Positions 8,997 to 18,503 of a stretch of DNA of 64,000 nucleotides are shown in pieces. Position 1 is the first letter of the stretch; each line of letters starts with the position of its first letter. Source of the stretch: Chloroflexota bacterium. Its GTDB lineage: Bacteria; Chloroflexota; Anaerolineae; Aggregatilineales; Phototrophicaceae. The notes beneath the pieces are model-generated. The model was not told where the DNA came from, did not search any database, and saw only the letters and a program-made list of their open reading frames with translations. Both the position numbers and the translations under genes were made by a program. The DNA is taken from assembly GCA_011523615.1 (NCBI GenBank), contig WTGJ01000027.1, forward strand, positions 380,415-444,414, written 5' to 3'.

Positions 8997-10411
8997 GGAT
9001 TGTTCGGGCTTTCGGCCACGCCACCTTCCGTCATGTGACGAAGGTCCAGCGCTCGATCCAGTTGCTCCTCATCTAATAATCCCAGCTCCAATACGACCTC
9101 GCGCACACTCTTGTTCTCTTCCAGCGCTTTCTTTGCCACGCGTGCCCCCGCTTCATAGCCAATCAACGGATTGAGCGCCGTAACCAGGATGGGATTGCGC
9201 GAAAGCCAGGTTTCGGCGCGTTCGGGGTTGGCCGTTAAACCATCGATACAGCGTTCGGTAAAGGCGCGGATGGCGTTGATCATGATCGCCAACATTTCGT
9301 TGAGATTGTGGGCGATGACCGGCATCATCACATTCAATTCCAACTGGCCGGCCATGGCGCAAAGTGTAATGGTGTGATCGTTGCCCAGGCAATGATACAT
9401 GGCTTGATTCAGCATTTCGGCCATCACCGGATTCACTTTTCCGGGCATGATGGAAGAACCCGGTTGGACGGGTGGGCAGGTGAGCTCAGCGATGCCAGTA
9501 GTCGGGCCGGCCGAAAGCAAGCGAATGTCATTGGCGATGCGGTTGAAATCCTGCGCGGTTGCCCTCAATGCGCCGGAAAAGAAGACGATATCCGCAAAAG
9601 ACTGCATCGATTCAAACAAATCATCGGATTCTCTGAGCTCCAAGCCGCTTGCTTCACTCAGGGATTTCACCATCATGGAGTGGTATCGGGGATGCGCATT
9701 CAAGCCGGAACCCGCCGCCGTACCGCCGATCCCGATCCGTTTCAAGCCATCCGCCGCTTGCTGGATCTTTGCGATATTGCGTTCGACGGCCCGACTCCAC
9801 GCTCCGACCTCTTGCCCCAAGCGAATGGGTACCGCATCCTGCAGATGGGTTCGCCCGGATTTGACGATGTCATCCCAGGCGATGGCATTTCGCTGGTTGA
9901 TGGAGGCAAATTGGGTCAATACCGCTACCAGTTCATCCAGGCGCCACAGGGCGCCCAGGCGGATGGCGGTAGGGATCGTATCGTTGGTGCTTTGCGCCAT
10001 GTTCACATGATCATTGGCCCGAATGGCTTTTTCGGTTGCCTCCAACGGGTAACCGAGCAACTGATTGGCCCGGTTCGCGAGCACTTCATTGATGTTCATG
10101 TTGTGGCTGGTGCCCGCTCCGGCCTGGAATGGGTCCACCACGAAATGCTCGTGATGTTGTCCGGCGAGCACTTCGTCCGCTGCTGCGATGATGTGGGTCG
10201 CGTACTCGGCTTTCAGCAGGCCCAACTCTGCATTCACTTGTGCCGCAGCACGCTTGATCAGCACCATGCTCCAAATGAAAGCCGGCCAGGGCTTCAAGCC
10301 ACTGATGGGGAAATTTTCAATGGCGCGCTGCGTTTGCGCACCGTACAGGGCAGCAGCAGGAACGAAGACTTCGCCCAGCGTATCTCGTTCGCGCCGAAAA
10401 TCACTCATCAT
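8993..10411 (-). CDS. aspA: Aspartate ammonia-lyase-like protein (class II fumarase/aspartase superfamily)
   Basis: Either aspartase (aspartate to fumarate plus ammonia) or class II fumarase. The superfamily signature GSSIMPGKVNPVMAE is present and length is normal at 472 residues. I lean to aspartase: the alpha-amino pocket motif reads GAGTSHNMNINEV (fumarases usually have GSGTQxNMN), the next motif reads QSTND (fumarases usually QSSND), and the C-terminus has AGQLELNVMMPVI and KSVREVVLELGLL, as in aspartases. Other stretches (TLGEVFVPAAALYGAQTQR, VTALNPLIGYEAG) are fumarase-like, so the call remains open. Starts within a MMS sequence, with no good ribosome-binding site and a strong hairpin just upstream. 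The downstream HD gene overlaps it by 4 bases. Confidence 0.75.
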   Translation of the reverse strand: MMSDFRRERDTLGEVFVPAAALYGAQTQRAIENFPISGLKPWPAFIWSMVLIKRAAAQVNAELGLLKAEYATHIIAAADEVLAGQHHEHFVVDPFQAGAGTSHNMNINEVLANRANQLLGYPLEATEKAIRANDHVNMAQSTNDTIPTAIRLGALWRLDELVAVLTQFASINQRNAIAWDDIVKSGRTHLQDAVPIRLGQEVGAWSRAVERNIAKIQQAADGLKRIGIGGTAAGSGLNAHPRYHSMMVKSLSEASGLELRESDDLFESMQSFADIVFFSGALRATAQDFNRIANDIRLLSAGPTTGIAELTCPPVQPGSSIMPGKVNPVMAEMLNQAMYHCLGNDHTITLCAMAGQLELNVMMPVIAHNLNEMLAIMINAIRAFTERCIDGLTANPERAETWLSRNPILVTALNPLIGYEAGARVAKKALEENKSVREVVLELGLLDEEQLDRALDLRHMTEGGVAESPNNP

Positions 10412-10426
10412 GAATTCGCTAGGGGG

Positions 10427-10461
10427 GAAGAAGGCGTCACTCGCTGGGCAACGCCTTCTTC
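10427..10461 (-). promoter_or_regulatory. Strong stem-loop between sodA and the aspartase-like gene
   Basis: A perfect 11-bp inverted repeat (GAAGAAGGCGT at 10427-10437 and its complement at 10451-10461) encloses a 13-base loop. On the minus strand it follows sodA and ends about 15 bases before the aspartase-like start. What follows is CCCCCC, not a T run, so it is not a standard intrinsic terminator. It may be an mRNA-processing or stability element, or may control translation of the next gene. Confidence 0.6.
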
Positions 10462-10481
10462 AGGTTCCGTGGAAACTGGGA

Positions 10482-11081
10482 TCAGGCAGCATCGAACAAT
10501 TCGGAAACTTTCTCCCAATTGACCACGTTCCAGAATGCAGCGATGTAATCCGGTCGCCGATTTTGGTAGTGCAAGTAATAGGCATGTTCCCAAACATCCA
10601 GCCCCAGAATCGGGGTTTGTCCTTCCATGACGGGCGTGTCTTGGTTGGGGGTGGAAGTGACGGACAATCCATCCGCTCCTGCCACCAACCAAGCCCAGCC
10701 AGAGCCAAAGCGCGTCGCTGCCGCGTTCGAGAATTCGCTCTGGAATGCGCTGAATGAACCAAAGGATGCATCGATGGCGCGGTCCAGAGCAGCACTCCGG
10801 CTGCCAGGATTGGCTGACATCACCTGCCAAAAGAGCACATGGTTGGCAAATCCTCCACCATTGTTCCTCACGGCGGTGCGGATCGCTTCCGGTACCGCAT
10901 TGAGATCGCTGAGTATTTCCCCAATGGAAGATCCTGCGAGGGCGGTACCTTCAATCGCTGCGTTGAGGTTGTTCGTGTAGGCAGCATGATGCTTGCCATG
11001 ATGAATCTCCATGGTGCGCGCATCGATGTGCGGTTCCAGTGCATCGTAAGCATAAGGCAATGCTGGTAATTCAAAAGCCAT
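10482..11081 (-). CDS. sodA: Superoxide dismutase (Fe/Mn family, Mn-like)
   Basis: Converts superoxide to oxygen and hydrogen peroxide in the cytoplasm. The protein starts [20 protein letters not shown]; this ATG (11081) is preceded by AAGGAG, so I prefer it to a start seven codons upstream. Metal ligands are visible: His in EIHHGKHH, His in [10 protein letters not shown], and Asp and His in [12 protein letters not shown]. The residues around GGGFANH and STPNQDTPV resemble Mn-type enzymes, but metal use cannot be settled from this alone. Length of 199 residues is typical. It is preceded by a ~190-base leader with its own promoter, suggesting separate regulation. Confidence 0.95.
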   Translation of the reverse strand: MAFELPALPYAYDALEPHIDARTMEIHHGKHHAAYTNNLNAAIEGTALAGSSIGEILSDLNAVPEAIRTAVRNNGGGFANHVLFWQVMSANPGSRSAALDRAIDASFGSFSAFQSEFSNAAATRFGSGWAWLVAGADGLSVTSTPNQDTPVMEGQTPILGLDVWEHAYYLHYQNRRPDYIAAFWNVVNWEKVSELFDAA

Positions 11082-11276
11082 TGGTTCCTCTCCTTCAATC
11101 ACTTCTACGTTCGATGGATCACGTTCTGCTGCCCGACTTTCCTGGTGGGTATTGGACTTGGGAAATTTCGAAAAGCAGCTCCCTATTCTGCTCAGCCCAA
11201 GCGTCTGCTGCGCAGGCCTGGAATCTCAGCCGCCTTCCGCCATTTCCTGTGCACGCTGACACTTAAACTGTGCTTG

Positions 11277-11305
11277 AGTATAGCATTTCTCAATGGAATT
11301 TCCAT
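11277..11305 (-). promoter_or_regulatory. Putative extended -10 promoter of sodA with an adjacent palindrome
   Basis: On the minus strand TGCTATACT (complement of 11277-11285) is an extended -10 element about 190 bases upstream of sodA. Beside it, at 11293-11305, is the perfect palindrome ATGGAATTTCCAT (6-bp arms, 1-base centre), where the -35 region would lie. This is what an operator looks like, but no regulator is identified. The rest of the gap 11082-11328 shows nothing I recognise. Confidence 0.4.
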
Positions 11306-11328
11306 CACTGTATTTTCGTGTGGAAAGG

Positions 11329-13083
11329 TCAAGCGTCGTCGGTTTTACAGTTGGCTGGGGAATCCAGAGATCCTGGCCAATAGACTTCTCGGGTGCTGGT
11401 TTCTGGCAATTGCGAGGGTACGAAAGGGCGCATGAGATCAGTGAACGCTTGTTCGCGCCTCAGCTCTTGTACAGCCAATTCGATGGCCTGGAAAAAGGCG
11501 ACATCATTCTTAGGGGTCGCCAAACTGAGGTATGAATTCGTGAACCAGAGCACATCTGCACCATCTTTCATTACCTTCAATGCTTGACCGTTCTGCTGCA
11601 ACAGGGGAGCGAGGATTGCGCTGTTGCCCAAAATGGCATCCACCTCCGGATTCCCTAAGAGTGAATTGATGATGAAGGGTGAAGTCACAACCTGGACTCC
11701 GGCCAATTCAATCTCGTAGGGTTCCAGTAACCCCTCGATCTGGGATTGAGAGATGGGGTCTTCGGCAGGGAGATACAAAGTGATGGGCGAAGGCAAATCA
11801 GTCATCTGTTCGTATCGATCAGCCTCGCGAGTCATCAGGATCAATCCCTGTTTCAGGTATGGTTGGGTGAAATCCAAGACAGCCGAATGCGCCCAACGGG
11901 GTTCTATGCCTACCAGAAGGTCCGCCTTCCCTCTTTGGAGCGTTTCCTGAGCGGTCAGAGCGTCGAGCACGGTGATTTCCATCGTGAGGTTGCAGCGCTC
12001 TGCCAGAGCCGCCGCAATTTGTGACGAGAGTTGTTGGAGGGGTGCAGTGCGCTGATCGACCAGGATCACCCGCAAAGTCTCAGTCTCCCTCAGTCTGGGT
12101 AAGGCAAAATGTTCCGGGAATGTGATGGCCGCTGGCGGGTTGAATGCTGCGTCCTCATGGACGTCCACATATCTTGGGATCAATTCTCGGTCATGGGGAA
12201 AGCTGGGAAAATAAATCGCATGCAACTCTCGCATCCTACCGTTGGCAGTCAGCTGTTGTAGCGAATGGTTGATCACATCTTTGAGGATGCTATCGCTGCG
12301 TGGGAGGGCAAAAGCGATGGGAATCTCACCGAACTGTTCTTCCAGGGGTCTGATTTGGCCCGGTTCCATTTCCAGCTGGCTGAATTCAGAACGCAATCCT
12401 AAGGTAGCGTCTAGTTCACCCATTAAGAGGGCCTTCAGGCCCAAGTCCAGCGTCCCTTTGGGCTGGAATTGAAAAGCAAAGTTGTTCCGCCGAATCCATT
12501 CCCGTATGAAATCTTCAGCCTCTGAGACAGATTTAACCCCTACGTTATGACCGATCAGCTCCTCGATGGATTGCCAGGGCGCTTCGGTTTGCACGAAGAT
12601 CTGAACGGCATCCAAATGATAAGGTTGGCTGAAAGAAACTTCAGCCAATTGATGGGCAAACAATGGTTGACCGCCGGCGATGAAATCCACTTCTCCACTG
12701 TGTAGCATCTCGGTTGCCGTATGGCGTGTGACGGGCTCAAATTTCACCGCCAATTCCCAGAGCGCGGCTACACTGCGCAAAATATCCGCGTCAAAGCCGG
12801 TGACATTGCCGCGGATATCCAACCAGGAATAAGGATGGTGGTTGTAACGGATGCCCACCGTGAAGAATCCTCGCTCCAGGGCACGGTGCCAATTGGATTC
12901 CGTGCTGAGTGGTTCTTCCTGGGCCGAGGTGGTGGTTGGGAACGGGGTGGGCGGTGTTTTGGTGGCAACCTGTGCTTGAATGATGGCAGGCCAGAGAGCA
13001 ACTGAAATGACAGTGAACCATATGGGTAGAAGTTTCCGTAGACTCAACTCAGTCTGTCTCTCTTTGGGCATAGATTTGCTCAC
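11329..13083 (-). CDS. Tandem family 3 solute-binding protein
   Basis: A secreted or membrane-anchored protein of about 584 residues, with two periplasmic-binding-protein type 2 (SBP_bac_3) domains in a row. The N-terminus has basic residues, then a hydrophobic segment (LLPIWFTVISVALWPAIIQA) and a Thr/Pro-rich linker. Domain 1 (about 65-290) includes GFDADILRSVAALW, DFIAGG and ATLGLRSEF. Domain 2 (about 335-555) includes LRVILVDQRTAPL, ADLLVGIEPRWAHSAVLDFTQPY and DAILGNSAIL. No ABC permease or ATPase is adjacent, so it may be a sensor or orphan binding protein. The first possible start (GTG, 13083) gives a 35-base overlap with nadD; an ATG four codons later (13071) is equally possible. Confidence 0.75.
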   Translation of the reverse strand: MSKSMPKERQTELSLRKLLPIWFTVISVALWPAIIQAQVATKTPPTPFPTTTSAQEEPLSTESNWHRALERGFFTVGIRYNHHPYSWLDIRGNVTGFDADILRSVAALWELAVKFEPVTRHTATEMLHSGEVDFIAGGQPLFAHQLAEVSFSQPYHLDAVQIFVQTEAPWQSIEELIGHNVGVKSVSEAEDFIREWIRRNNFAFQFQPKGTLDLGLKALLMGELDATLGLRSEFSQLEMEPGQIRPLEEQFGEIPIAFALPRSDSILKDVINHSLQQLTANGRMRELHAIYFPSFPHDRELIPRYVDVHEDAAFNPPAAITFPEHFALPRLRETETLRVILVDQRTAPLQQLSSQIAAALAERCNLTMEITVLDALTAQETLQRGKADLLVGIEPRWAHSAVLDFTQPYLKQGLILMTREADRYEQMTDLPSPITLYLPAEDPISQSQIEGLLEPYEIELAGVQVVTSPFIINSLLGNPEVDAILGNSAILAPLLQQNGQALKVMKDGADVLWFTNSYLSLATPKNDVAFFQAIELAVQELRREQAFTDLMRPFVPSQLPETSTREVYWPGSLDSPANCKTDDA

Positions 13084-13687
13084 GCTGAATCAACGCCCAA
13101 ACACCTGGCGCCAGCATCGGTGCTACATCATTTCCCTGCTCAATTCCCCGCAGCAATTGACTGGAGGAAATATCCAATTCTGGCCCTTCGAGCAAAACAC
13201 AGCGATCTGTCAGTTCCGGCAAGCGCTGGTTATGGATGATGGAGGTATCGCTGTATCCGGGCCGTTTCATCACCGCTAGCTTGCATCGTTTCAGAATCTC
13301 CGTCGGGTTTTTCCAATTGGCTAGATCTGCCAGCGAATCGGAACCCATGATGAAATAGAGCTCAGCATGGGCGAATATTTTCTTGAAGATGCGCAAGGTA
13401 TCCACCGAATAATGTGGACCGGGCCGATCTACATCCACGTGGGAAATCTCAAATTGTGGGTAATCCACCAGAGCTTTTTGGAGCATTGCCAGGCGCTGTG
13501 AAACACTGGCGCGCGTCTCACCATGCTTATGCGGCGGTTCTGCTGCCAGAACGAAGAATATCTGGTCCAGCTCGAGTTGTTGATGGGCGGTTTCGGCCAA
13601 GTGAATGTGCGCTAGGTGCGGTGGATCAAATGTGCCGCCCAGGATGCCAATCCGCAAGGGAGCGGTTTCCGGACTGAAGCCCATCAT
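13049..13687 (-). CDS. nadD: Nicotinate-nucleotide adenylyltransferase NadD
   Basis: Adenylylates nicotinate mononucleotide to deamido-NAD, a shared step of NAD synthesis. The 212-residue protein has the nucleotidyltransferase signature GILGGTFDPPHLAHIHLAE near the N-terminus, then FVLAAEPPHKHGE and FIMGSDSLADLANW, and ends with SSSQLLRGIEQG (the family's S-S-T-x-x-R region). Its start lies within the stop of obg (ATGA); a second ATG directly follows, so either codon may be used. Downstream it overlaps the tandem solute-binding protein gene. An obg-nadD pairing is common in bacteria. Confidence 0.93.
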   Translation of the reverse strand: MMGFSPETAPLRIGILGGTFDPPHLAHIHLAETAHQQLELDQIFFVLAAEPPHKHGETRASVSQRLAMLQKALVDYPQFEISHVDVDRPGPHYSVDTLRIFKKIFAHAELYFIMGSDSLADLANWKNPTEILKRCKLAVMKRPGYSDTSIIHNQRLPELTDRCVLLEGPELDISSSQLLRGIEQGNDVAPMLAPGVWALIQREQIYAQRETD

Positions 13688-14943
13688 TCACTCCACTCCA
13701 GTTCTCGGTCACCAATCAAAACGGTGTCCCCTACTTGAACGCCGGATTGTATGAGGGCCGCCGAAATGCCCAACCCTGCCAGGATCTTCTGAAAACGATG
13801 TACAGATTCTTCGTATTCCCAGTACGTCATGGAAGCCGCTCGTTCGATGCGTTCACCTCGAACGATGTATCTGCCCGCTGAATCTCTCAGTATCGTATAT
13901 TTCGGCTGTCGTTCGTGTTCCATCGCTTCGGGGATGACGGTGCGCCGGTGGTCTGCTGCAGCCGGCAGCTCACCATAAGCGAAGAACAGTTGCTGAGTCA
14001 GCGCATCGATCCCCTGCCGGTTCAATGCCGAGATTTTGAGAATGGGATGCCCGGCAGCGACAAACTGTTCTTCCCACTGCCGCCAATCGTCTTTATCTTT
14101 CCTGAGATCCATTTTGTTCAATACGATGATGCGTGGTTTGCTCTCCAACTCCTCAGAGTAAAGCGCAAGTTCAGCCGAGATGAGTTGGAAATCTGCCACA
14201 GGATTTGGGGCATTGCCATCGATGAGATGAATGAGCAATCGAGTGCGAAGCAAGTGTCGCAAAAAATTGTGGCCCAGACCCACACCCAGATGGGCACCTT
14301 CGAGCAAACCGGGAATATCTGCCACCACGAGTTCCTGATCTCCCAGATAGACGACGCCCAGATTGGGCTCAAGGGTCGTGAATGGATAATCGGCAATGGT
14401 TGGTCGGGCTTTGCTCAGGGCAGAGAGTAAGGTTGATTTGCCTGCGTTGGGCAAGCCAACGATACCCACGTCCGCCAAGATCCGCAGCTCCAGCTTCAGC
14501 CAGAGCGCTTCACCCGGTTCGCCTTTCTCCGCGATGCGCGGTGATCGTCGCCGTGCATTGACGAAGCGGATATTGCCTTTGCCACCTCTGCCGCCCTGTG
14601 CGACACAAAATGAATCGCCCGCGGTCACCAGGTCAGCGAGGGCTCTTCCTTGATCGGTTTGGATCCATGTACCGGGTGGCACATCAATGTATAGGGGTTC
14701 AGCGCTGGCGCCCGTTTTGCGCCGCGGCCCCCCGCGACCACCGTCTTTTGCGATGAAATGGCTTTGTCGTTCAAATTTGCGCAGGGTGTGAATTTTGGGA
14801 TTCACGCGGAGGAAAACATCACCACCCTTGCCGCCGTCTCCACCGCTGGGCCCACCTTTGGGCACTCTTTTTTCGCGGTGAAATGCAACCATGCCATCCC
14901 CACCGGCGCCACTCCTCACATAGATTTTTGCTTCATCATGCAT
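13684..14943 (-). CDS. obg: GTPase Obg/CgtA
   Basis: Essential ribosome-assembly GTPase. Three domains are seen in the 419 residues. The glycine-rich Obg fold includes GAGGDGMVAFHREK, PSGGDGGKGGDV and GGRGGKGN. The G domain carries GLPNAGKST (P-loop, 163-171), DIPGLLEGAHLGVGLGHNFL (G3) and LNKMDL (G4). A C-terminal OCT domain starts around RYIVRGERIER and ends DTVLIGDRELEW. The start codon is the ATG 15 bases after the clpX stop. It is part of the run tig-clpP-clpX-obg-nadD. Confidence 0.96.
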   Translation of the reverse strand: MHDEAKIYVRSGAGGDGMVAFHREKRVPKGGPSGGDGGKGGDVFLRVNPKIHTLRKFERQSHFIAKDGGRGGPRRKTGASAEPLYIDVPPGTWIQTDQGRALADLVTAGDSFCVAQGGRGGKGNIRFVNARRRSPRIAEKGEPGEALWLKLELRILADVGIVGLPNAGKSTLLSALSKARPTIADYPFTTLEPNLGVVYLGDQELVVADIPGLLEGAHLGVGLGHNFLRHLLRTRLLIHLIDGNAPNPVADFQLISAELALYSEELESKPRIIVLNKMDLRKDKDDWRQWEEQFVAAGHPILKISALNRQGIDALTQQLFFAYGELPAAADHRRTVIPEAMEHERQPKYTILRDSAGRYIVRGERIERAASMTYWEYEESVHRFQKILAGLGISAALIQSGVQVGDTVLIGDRELEWSE

Positions 14944-14958
14944 GGTCTGAGAAAACCA

Positions 14959-16254
14959 TCAAGCGGCAGTATCCAGATGGCCGTCTTTCGTCCAGGATAA
15001 TTCTTGCCCATCCTCCCCGATGATCCTGGGGCGTTGGTTTTCCTGAAACACGGCAGGATTCAAGATCACTTTGCGGATTTTGCCACTGCTGGGGATTTCA
15101 AACATGATATCCATCAGACCGTGTTCCAGTAGGGAACGCAAACCGCGGGCGCCGGTGCCCCGGTTGAGGCTCATTTCGGCCAGCGTCTCCAAGGCTTCTG
15201 CTTCCACGATGAGCTCGACGTCATCCAAAGCGAAGAGTTTCTTGTATTGACTGATGAGGGCATTGCGAGGTTCCGTCAAAATTTTGACCAGCTCACTCTG
15301 CTCGAGATTGTGCACGCATGTCGTCACCGGCAGCCTTCCCACCAATTCAGGGATCAATCCATACGCCATCAAGTCTTCGGGTGATAGATGGTTCAGCAGA
15401 GCCTTGCGATCATTGGCGGGTGACGGCATGGTTTGACCGAAGCCGATCTGCCCCCGGGCGCCGATGCGTTTGGCGATATCATCTTCGATCCCGGCGAAGG
15501 TGCCGCCACAGATGAAGAGGATATTGCTGGTGTCGATTTGCAGGAATTCTTGATGTGGGTGTTTGCGTCCACCTTGGGGTGGCACGTTGGCCACCGTGCC
15601 TTCGATGATTTTCAACAAGGCTTGTTGGACCCCTTCGCCGGAAACATCCCGCGTGATGGAAGGATTATCCATGGACTTGCGCGCGATTTTATCAATTTCG
15701 TCGACGTAGATGATGCCTTTCTCAGCGCTCTTGATATCGCCATCGGCGACTTGTATGAGACGCAGCAGGATGTTTTCAACGTCTTCTCCGACATATCCTG
15801 CTTCTGTCATTGCGGTCGCGTCCACGATGCTGAAGGGGACTTCGAGGATGCGCGCCAGAGTTTGAGCGAGGATGGTTTTTCCACAACCCGTCGGCCCAGC
15901 GATCAAGATGTTGCTTTTATCCAATTCGACATCGACGGTTTCTGGTGCGTTCTCACCGGTCAGAAAGAGAACTCTTTTGTAATGATTGTAGACCGCCACA
16001 CTTAAGACCCGTTTGGCTTGTTCCTGTCCGATCACATACTCATCCAATGCGGCGAGGATTTCTTTGGGTGGCAACAGATTCACTTGCGATTCGTCGAGTT
16101 CAGCGTCTGTGGGTGTTTCTTCATTCAATAAGTGCAGACAGCGTTGCACGCATTCGTTGCAAATGAAAATCCCTTCCGGGCCAGCAATCAAACGGTCGAC
16201 TTGCTCGTGATTCTGCTGGCAAAAAGAACACTTGGGCAAAATGGTCTGATTCAT
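14959..16254 (-). CDS. clpX: ATP-dependent Clp protease ATP-binding subunit ClpX
   Basis: AAA+ unfoldase that feeds substrates to ClpP. The N-terminal zinc-binding domain has Cys9, Cys12, Cys32 and Cys35. The ATPase domain has [12 protein letters not shown] (Walker A), [10 protein letters not shown] (Walker B), the sensor/Arg-finger region ELVGRLPV, and [12 protein letters not shown] (sensor 2). The IGF-type ClpP-binding loop is visible as [12 protein letters not shown]. Length of 431 residues is normal. It lies 10 bases downstream of clpP, which supports the protease pairing. Confidence 0.97.
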   Translation of the reverse strand: MNQTILPKCSFCQQNHEQVDRLIAGPEGIFICNECVQRCLHLLNEETPTDAELDESQVNLLPPKEILAALDEYVIGQEQAKRVLSVAVYNHYKRVLFLTGENAPETVDVELDKSNILIAGPTGCGKTILAQTLARILEVPFSIVDATAMTEAGYVGEDVENILLRLIQVADGDIKSAEKGIIYVDEIDKIARKSMDNPSITRDVSGEGVQQALLKIIEGTVANVPPQGGRKHPHQEFLQIDTSNILFICGGTFAGIEDDIAKRIGARGQIGFGQTMPSPANDRKALLNHLSPEDLMAYGLIPELVGRLPVTTCVHNLEQSELVKILTEPRNALISQYKKLFALDDVELIVEAEALETLAEMSLNRGTGARGLRSLLEHGLMDIMFEIPSSGKIRKVILNPAVFQENQRPRIIGEDGQELSWTKDGHLDTAA

Positions 16255-16264
16255 GATGGCGCGT

Positions 16265-16894
16265 TCATTCAGGATTGGTGCCGTTTTGCTTGGGATTGAT
16301 CTTGGGTGATTCCAGGACTTGATCCACCAGCCCGTAATCCGCCGCTTGTTGAGCGCTCATGTAAATGTCTCGATCCAAATCGCGCTCGACCGTTTCCCGC
16401 TCTTGACCGGTGCGCTCGACGAAAATATCCAACAGGAGTTCTTTCAAGCGCACCCCTTCGTTGACCTGGATGAGGAGATCGGAGATCTGTCCTTGCGCGC
16501 CGCTCAGGGGTTGGTGCATGTGTATGGTGGCATTGGGCAAAGCAAAGCGGATCCCCTTATCGCCCGCCGTGAGGAGGACTGTGCCGAAACTGGCCGTGAC
16601 GCCCACAGCAACGGTGCTGATCGGGGCAGCGATTTGTTGCATCGTATCGTAAATCGCGAGGCCGGCGTAAATTACACCGCCGGGAGAATTCACGTACATC
16701 TGGATTTGGCGCTCTGGCGCTTCTCGATCCAAGAAGAGCAACTGGGCAACGATCAAATTGGCGACTTGATCAGTCAGCGGCATACCGACAAATATGATCC
16801 TTTCTTTCAATAACAAAGAATAGATGTCATATGCCCGTTCACCACGGCTGCCCTGCTCGATTACCATTGGGATGATGTTGTTGATCGACATCAT
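16265..16894 (-). CDS. clpP: ATP-dependent Clp protease proteolytic subunit ClpP
   Basis: Serine protease chamber of the Clp system. The catalytic triad can be placed as Ser102 ([11 protein letters not shown]), His127 ([11 protein letters not shown]) and Asp176 ([13 protein letters not shown]). The oxyanion and strand region [17 protein letters not shown] is present. The serine motif reads ASFG in place of the usual ASMG, a small deviation. Length of 209 residues is typical. The start overlaps the tig stop (ATGA); two successive ATG codons are available there. Confidence 0.96.
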   Translation of the reverse strand: MMSINNIIPMVIEQGSRGERAYDIYSLLLKERIIFVGMPLTDQVANLIVAQLLFLDREAPERQIQMYVNSPGGVIYAGLAIYDTMQQIAAPISTVAVGVTASFGTVLLTAGDKGIRFALPNATIHMHQPLSGAQGQISDLLIQVNEGVRLKELLLDIFVERTGQERETVERDLDRDIYMSAQQAADYGLVDQVLESPKINPKQNGTNPE

Positions 16895-18321
16895 GAATTT
16901 TCCTGTGTGTCCTCTCTCGCGGAATCTGTGCCAGTCTCATTCGTGGAATCCACCGCCAAGCCACGACCGATATCGAACAATCTTTCATCGATTTTTTGCT
17001 GCAGCAATCCGTTGGCGATCCTGTTCCTCACATCAGCATGATCATAGGATTCACGCCGTTGTCCATCCAAGCCATCACCGATCCCAGCTAGAATTCGCTC
17101 CATCTCTTGATCGACCTGATCCGGGCTGATGGTGATTTCCTCTTCGCTGCGGATTGCATCCCTCACCAGCCAGGTTTCAAGATTGCGCAGCGCTTCCGGC
17201 CGGAATTCTTCTGCCAAATCACTTTCCTGGATGCCTTGAATGCGCAGGTAATCTTCCAATTTCAGGTTGTATCTCTGATTCAGATCCACCGAGAATTGTT
17301 GGATCCGCCCGCGCACTTCGTCATGGATCATCGATTCAGGGTACCTGACCGTCGCCTGGTTGATGATTTCATCCTGAATCGAGCGAATGTAGTCCATGCG
17401 TGCTCGCTCACTCGCCTGGTTCTGTAGATTTTCACGCAATCTTTGACGCAGTTGCAGCAGAGTCAATGGCTCCTCTTCATCTTTCGTGAGGTTCATGGCG
17501 AAGGCATCGTTCATTTCTGGCAAAGTGACGTTCTCTATCTTGCGAACCTTGACCCGGAAATCAACCGTTCTCTCTTGCAATTCCGTGCGAAACCGTTCTT
17601 CCTGCGGAATCACGAGGGTAAAGCTGATCTCATCTTCAACCTGGCTACCCAACAACGCTTCCCGAAAACCCGGCAGAACCGGCTCTTCGTCCGCAGCCAA
17701 CCAGAAGGATTGATCGTCACCGCTGGCAAAATCACTACCTTTCGGGAGCGGTTCAGCAATTTCTTCCGAGTCTTCTGCACTCGTGGATGACGTTTTCGGC
17801 TCATCGGCAAAGACGCCATGAAAATCCAGCGAAACACGATTGCCATTCACAATGGCCTGGGAACTCTCTTCGAACACGGCATTTTGATATTGCAGCGCTT
17901 TCAACTGCTGTGAAAGATCCTCGTCACTGACTTCGGGCTCTTCATATTCTTTTGTGATCGATCGATAATCGTTCAGTTCCACTTCTGGTTGAAGATCGAG
18001 TGCAAAGGTGAATTTGGGCGTTGGCTGCAAGTCGAAATCTTCGAGCCTACCTGGGCCATACACGGCTAGTTCGGTATCCGTCAAAGCCTCGCGATAGACT
18101 TCATTCCCCAATTCATCCACTGCTTCATCGATGATGGCTGCTTCGCCAAAATGCCGCAATACGATGGGATAAGGTGCTTTCCCTTTGCGAAAGCCACGGA
18201 TGTCATTCCGTTTGGCCAAGCGACGGGCAGCGGCCTTTTTGGCAGTCTCCAGTCGCTCGTTTTCTATGGTTACGGTGAGGCGCGCTTGTTGAGCGTCCAA
18301 CCGTTCTGTTTGAACTTCCAA
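16891..18321 (-). CDS. tig: Trigger factor (ribosome-bound chaperone/PPIase)
   Basis: Binds nascent chains at the ribosome exit tunnel. The N-terminal ribosome-binding domain has the signature [13 protein letters not shown], followed by an FKBP-type PPIase domain and a long helical C-terminal chaperone domain. At 476 residues it is longer than usual; the extra length includes an acidic, Ser-rich insert in the PPIase domain (around residues 165-200). The start is a TTG, well supported by AGGAG 7 bases upstream; a nearby ATG is out of frame. It heads the run into clpP and clpX, a classical arrangement. Confidence 0.93.
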   Translation of the reverse strand: MEVQTERLDAQQARLTVTIENERLETAKKAAARRLAKRNDIRGFRKGKAPYPIVLRHFGEAAIIDEAVDELGNEVYREALTDTELAVYGPGRLEDFDLQPTPKFTFALDLQPEVELNDYRSITKEYEEPEVSDEDLSQQLKALQYQNAVFEESSQAIVNGNRVSLDFHGVFADEPKTSSTSAEDSEEIAEPLPKGSDFASGDDQSFWLAADEEPVLPGFREALLGSQVEDEISFTLVIPQEERFRTELQERTVDFRVKVRKIENVTLPEMNDAFAMNLTKDEEEPLTLLQLRQRLRENLQNQASERARMDYIRSIQDEIINQATVRYPESMIHDEVRGRIQQFSVDLNQRYNLKLEDYLRIQGIQESDLAEEFRPEALRNLETWLVRDAIRSEEEITISPDQVDQEMERILAGIGDGLDGQRRESYDHADVRNRIANGLLQQKIDERLFDIGRGLAVDSTNETGTDSAREDTQENS

Positions 18322-18345
18322 AGCATCACTCCTGCTCGCAATTGT

Positions 18346-18373
18346 AGTATAGCGTGCTGCGATACCGTGTTGA
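18346..18373 (-). promoter_or_regulatory. Putative promoter of the tig-clpP-clpX operon
   Basis: TCAACA (complement of 18368-18373), a 16-base spacer and TATACT (complement of 18346-18351) lie about 25 bases upstream of the TTG start of tig. It is placed just after the terminator of the upstream tRNA gene, as expected for a new transcription unit. Confidence 0.45.
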
Positions 18374-18386
18374 ATAAGAATGAAGT

Positions 18387-18411
18387 AAAAAAGGACGCAA
18401 GAGCTGCGTCC
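18387..18411 (-). terminator. Intrinsic terminator after tRNA-Leu(UAG)
   Basis: On the minus strand GGACGCA, a 5-base loop and TGCGTCC form a perfect 7-bp stem followed by TTTTTT. It begins three bases after the tRNA 3' end, so it ends the GbsR-like regulator/tRNA unit. Confidence 0.9.
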
Positions 18412-18413
18412 TA

Positions 18414-18496
18414 TGGGGAAGGAGGGATTCGAACCCTCACATCATAAAGATACATGATCCTAAGTCATGCGCGTCTGCCAATTCCGCCACTCCCCC
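18414..18496 (-). tRNA. tRNA-Leu (anticodon UAG)
   Basis: An 83-nt class II tRNA on the minus strand. The acceptor stem pairs GGGGGAG with CTTCCCC (one G-U), followed by discriminator A. The D-arm region is GGCGGAATTGGCAGACGC, the anticodon stem is CATGA/TCATG with loop CTTAGGA (anticodon TAG), then an extended variable arm, and a T-arm with GGTTCGAATCC. CCA is not encoded. It begins 7 bases after the stop of the upstream regulator gene and is followed by a strong terminator. Confidence 0.95.
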
Positions 18497-18503
18497 ATAT
18501 GGG

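Noticed and set aside
9308..10522. A 404-codon plus-strand open frame
   Set aside because: It is the antisense shadow of the aspartase-like gene; the product has no recognisable family and no ribosome-binding site.
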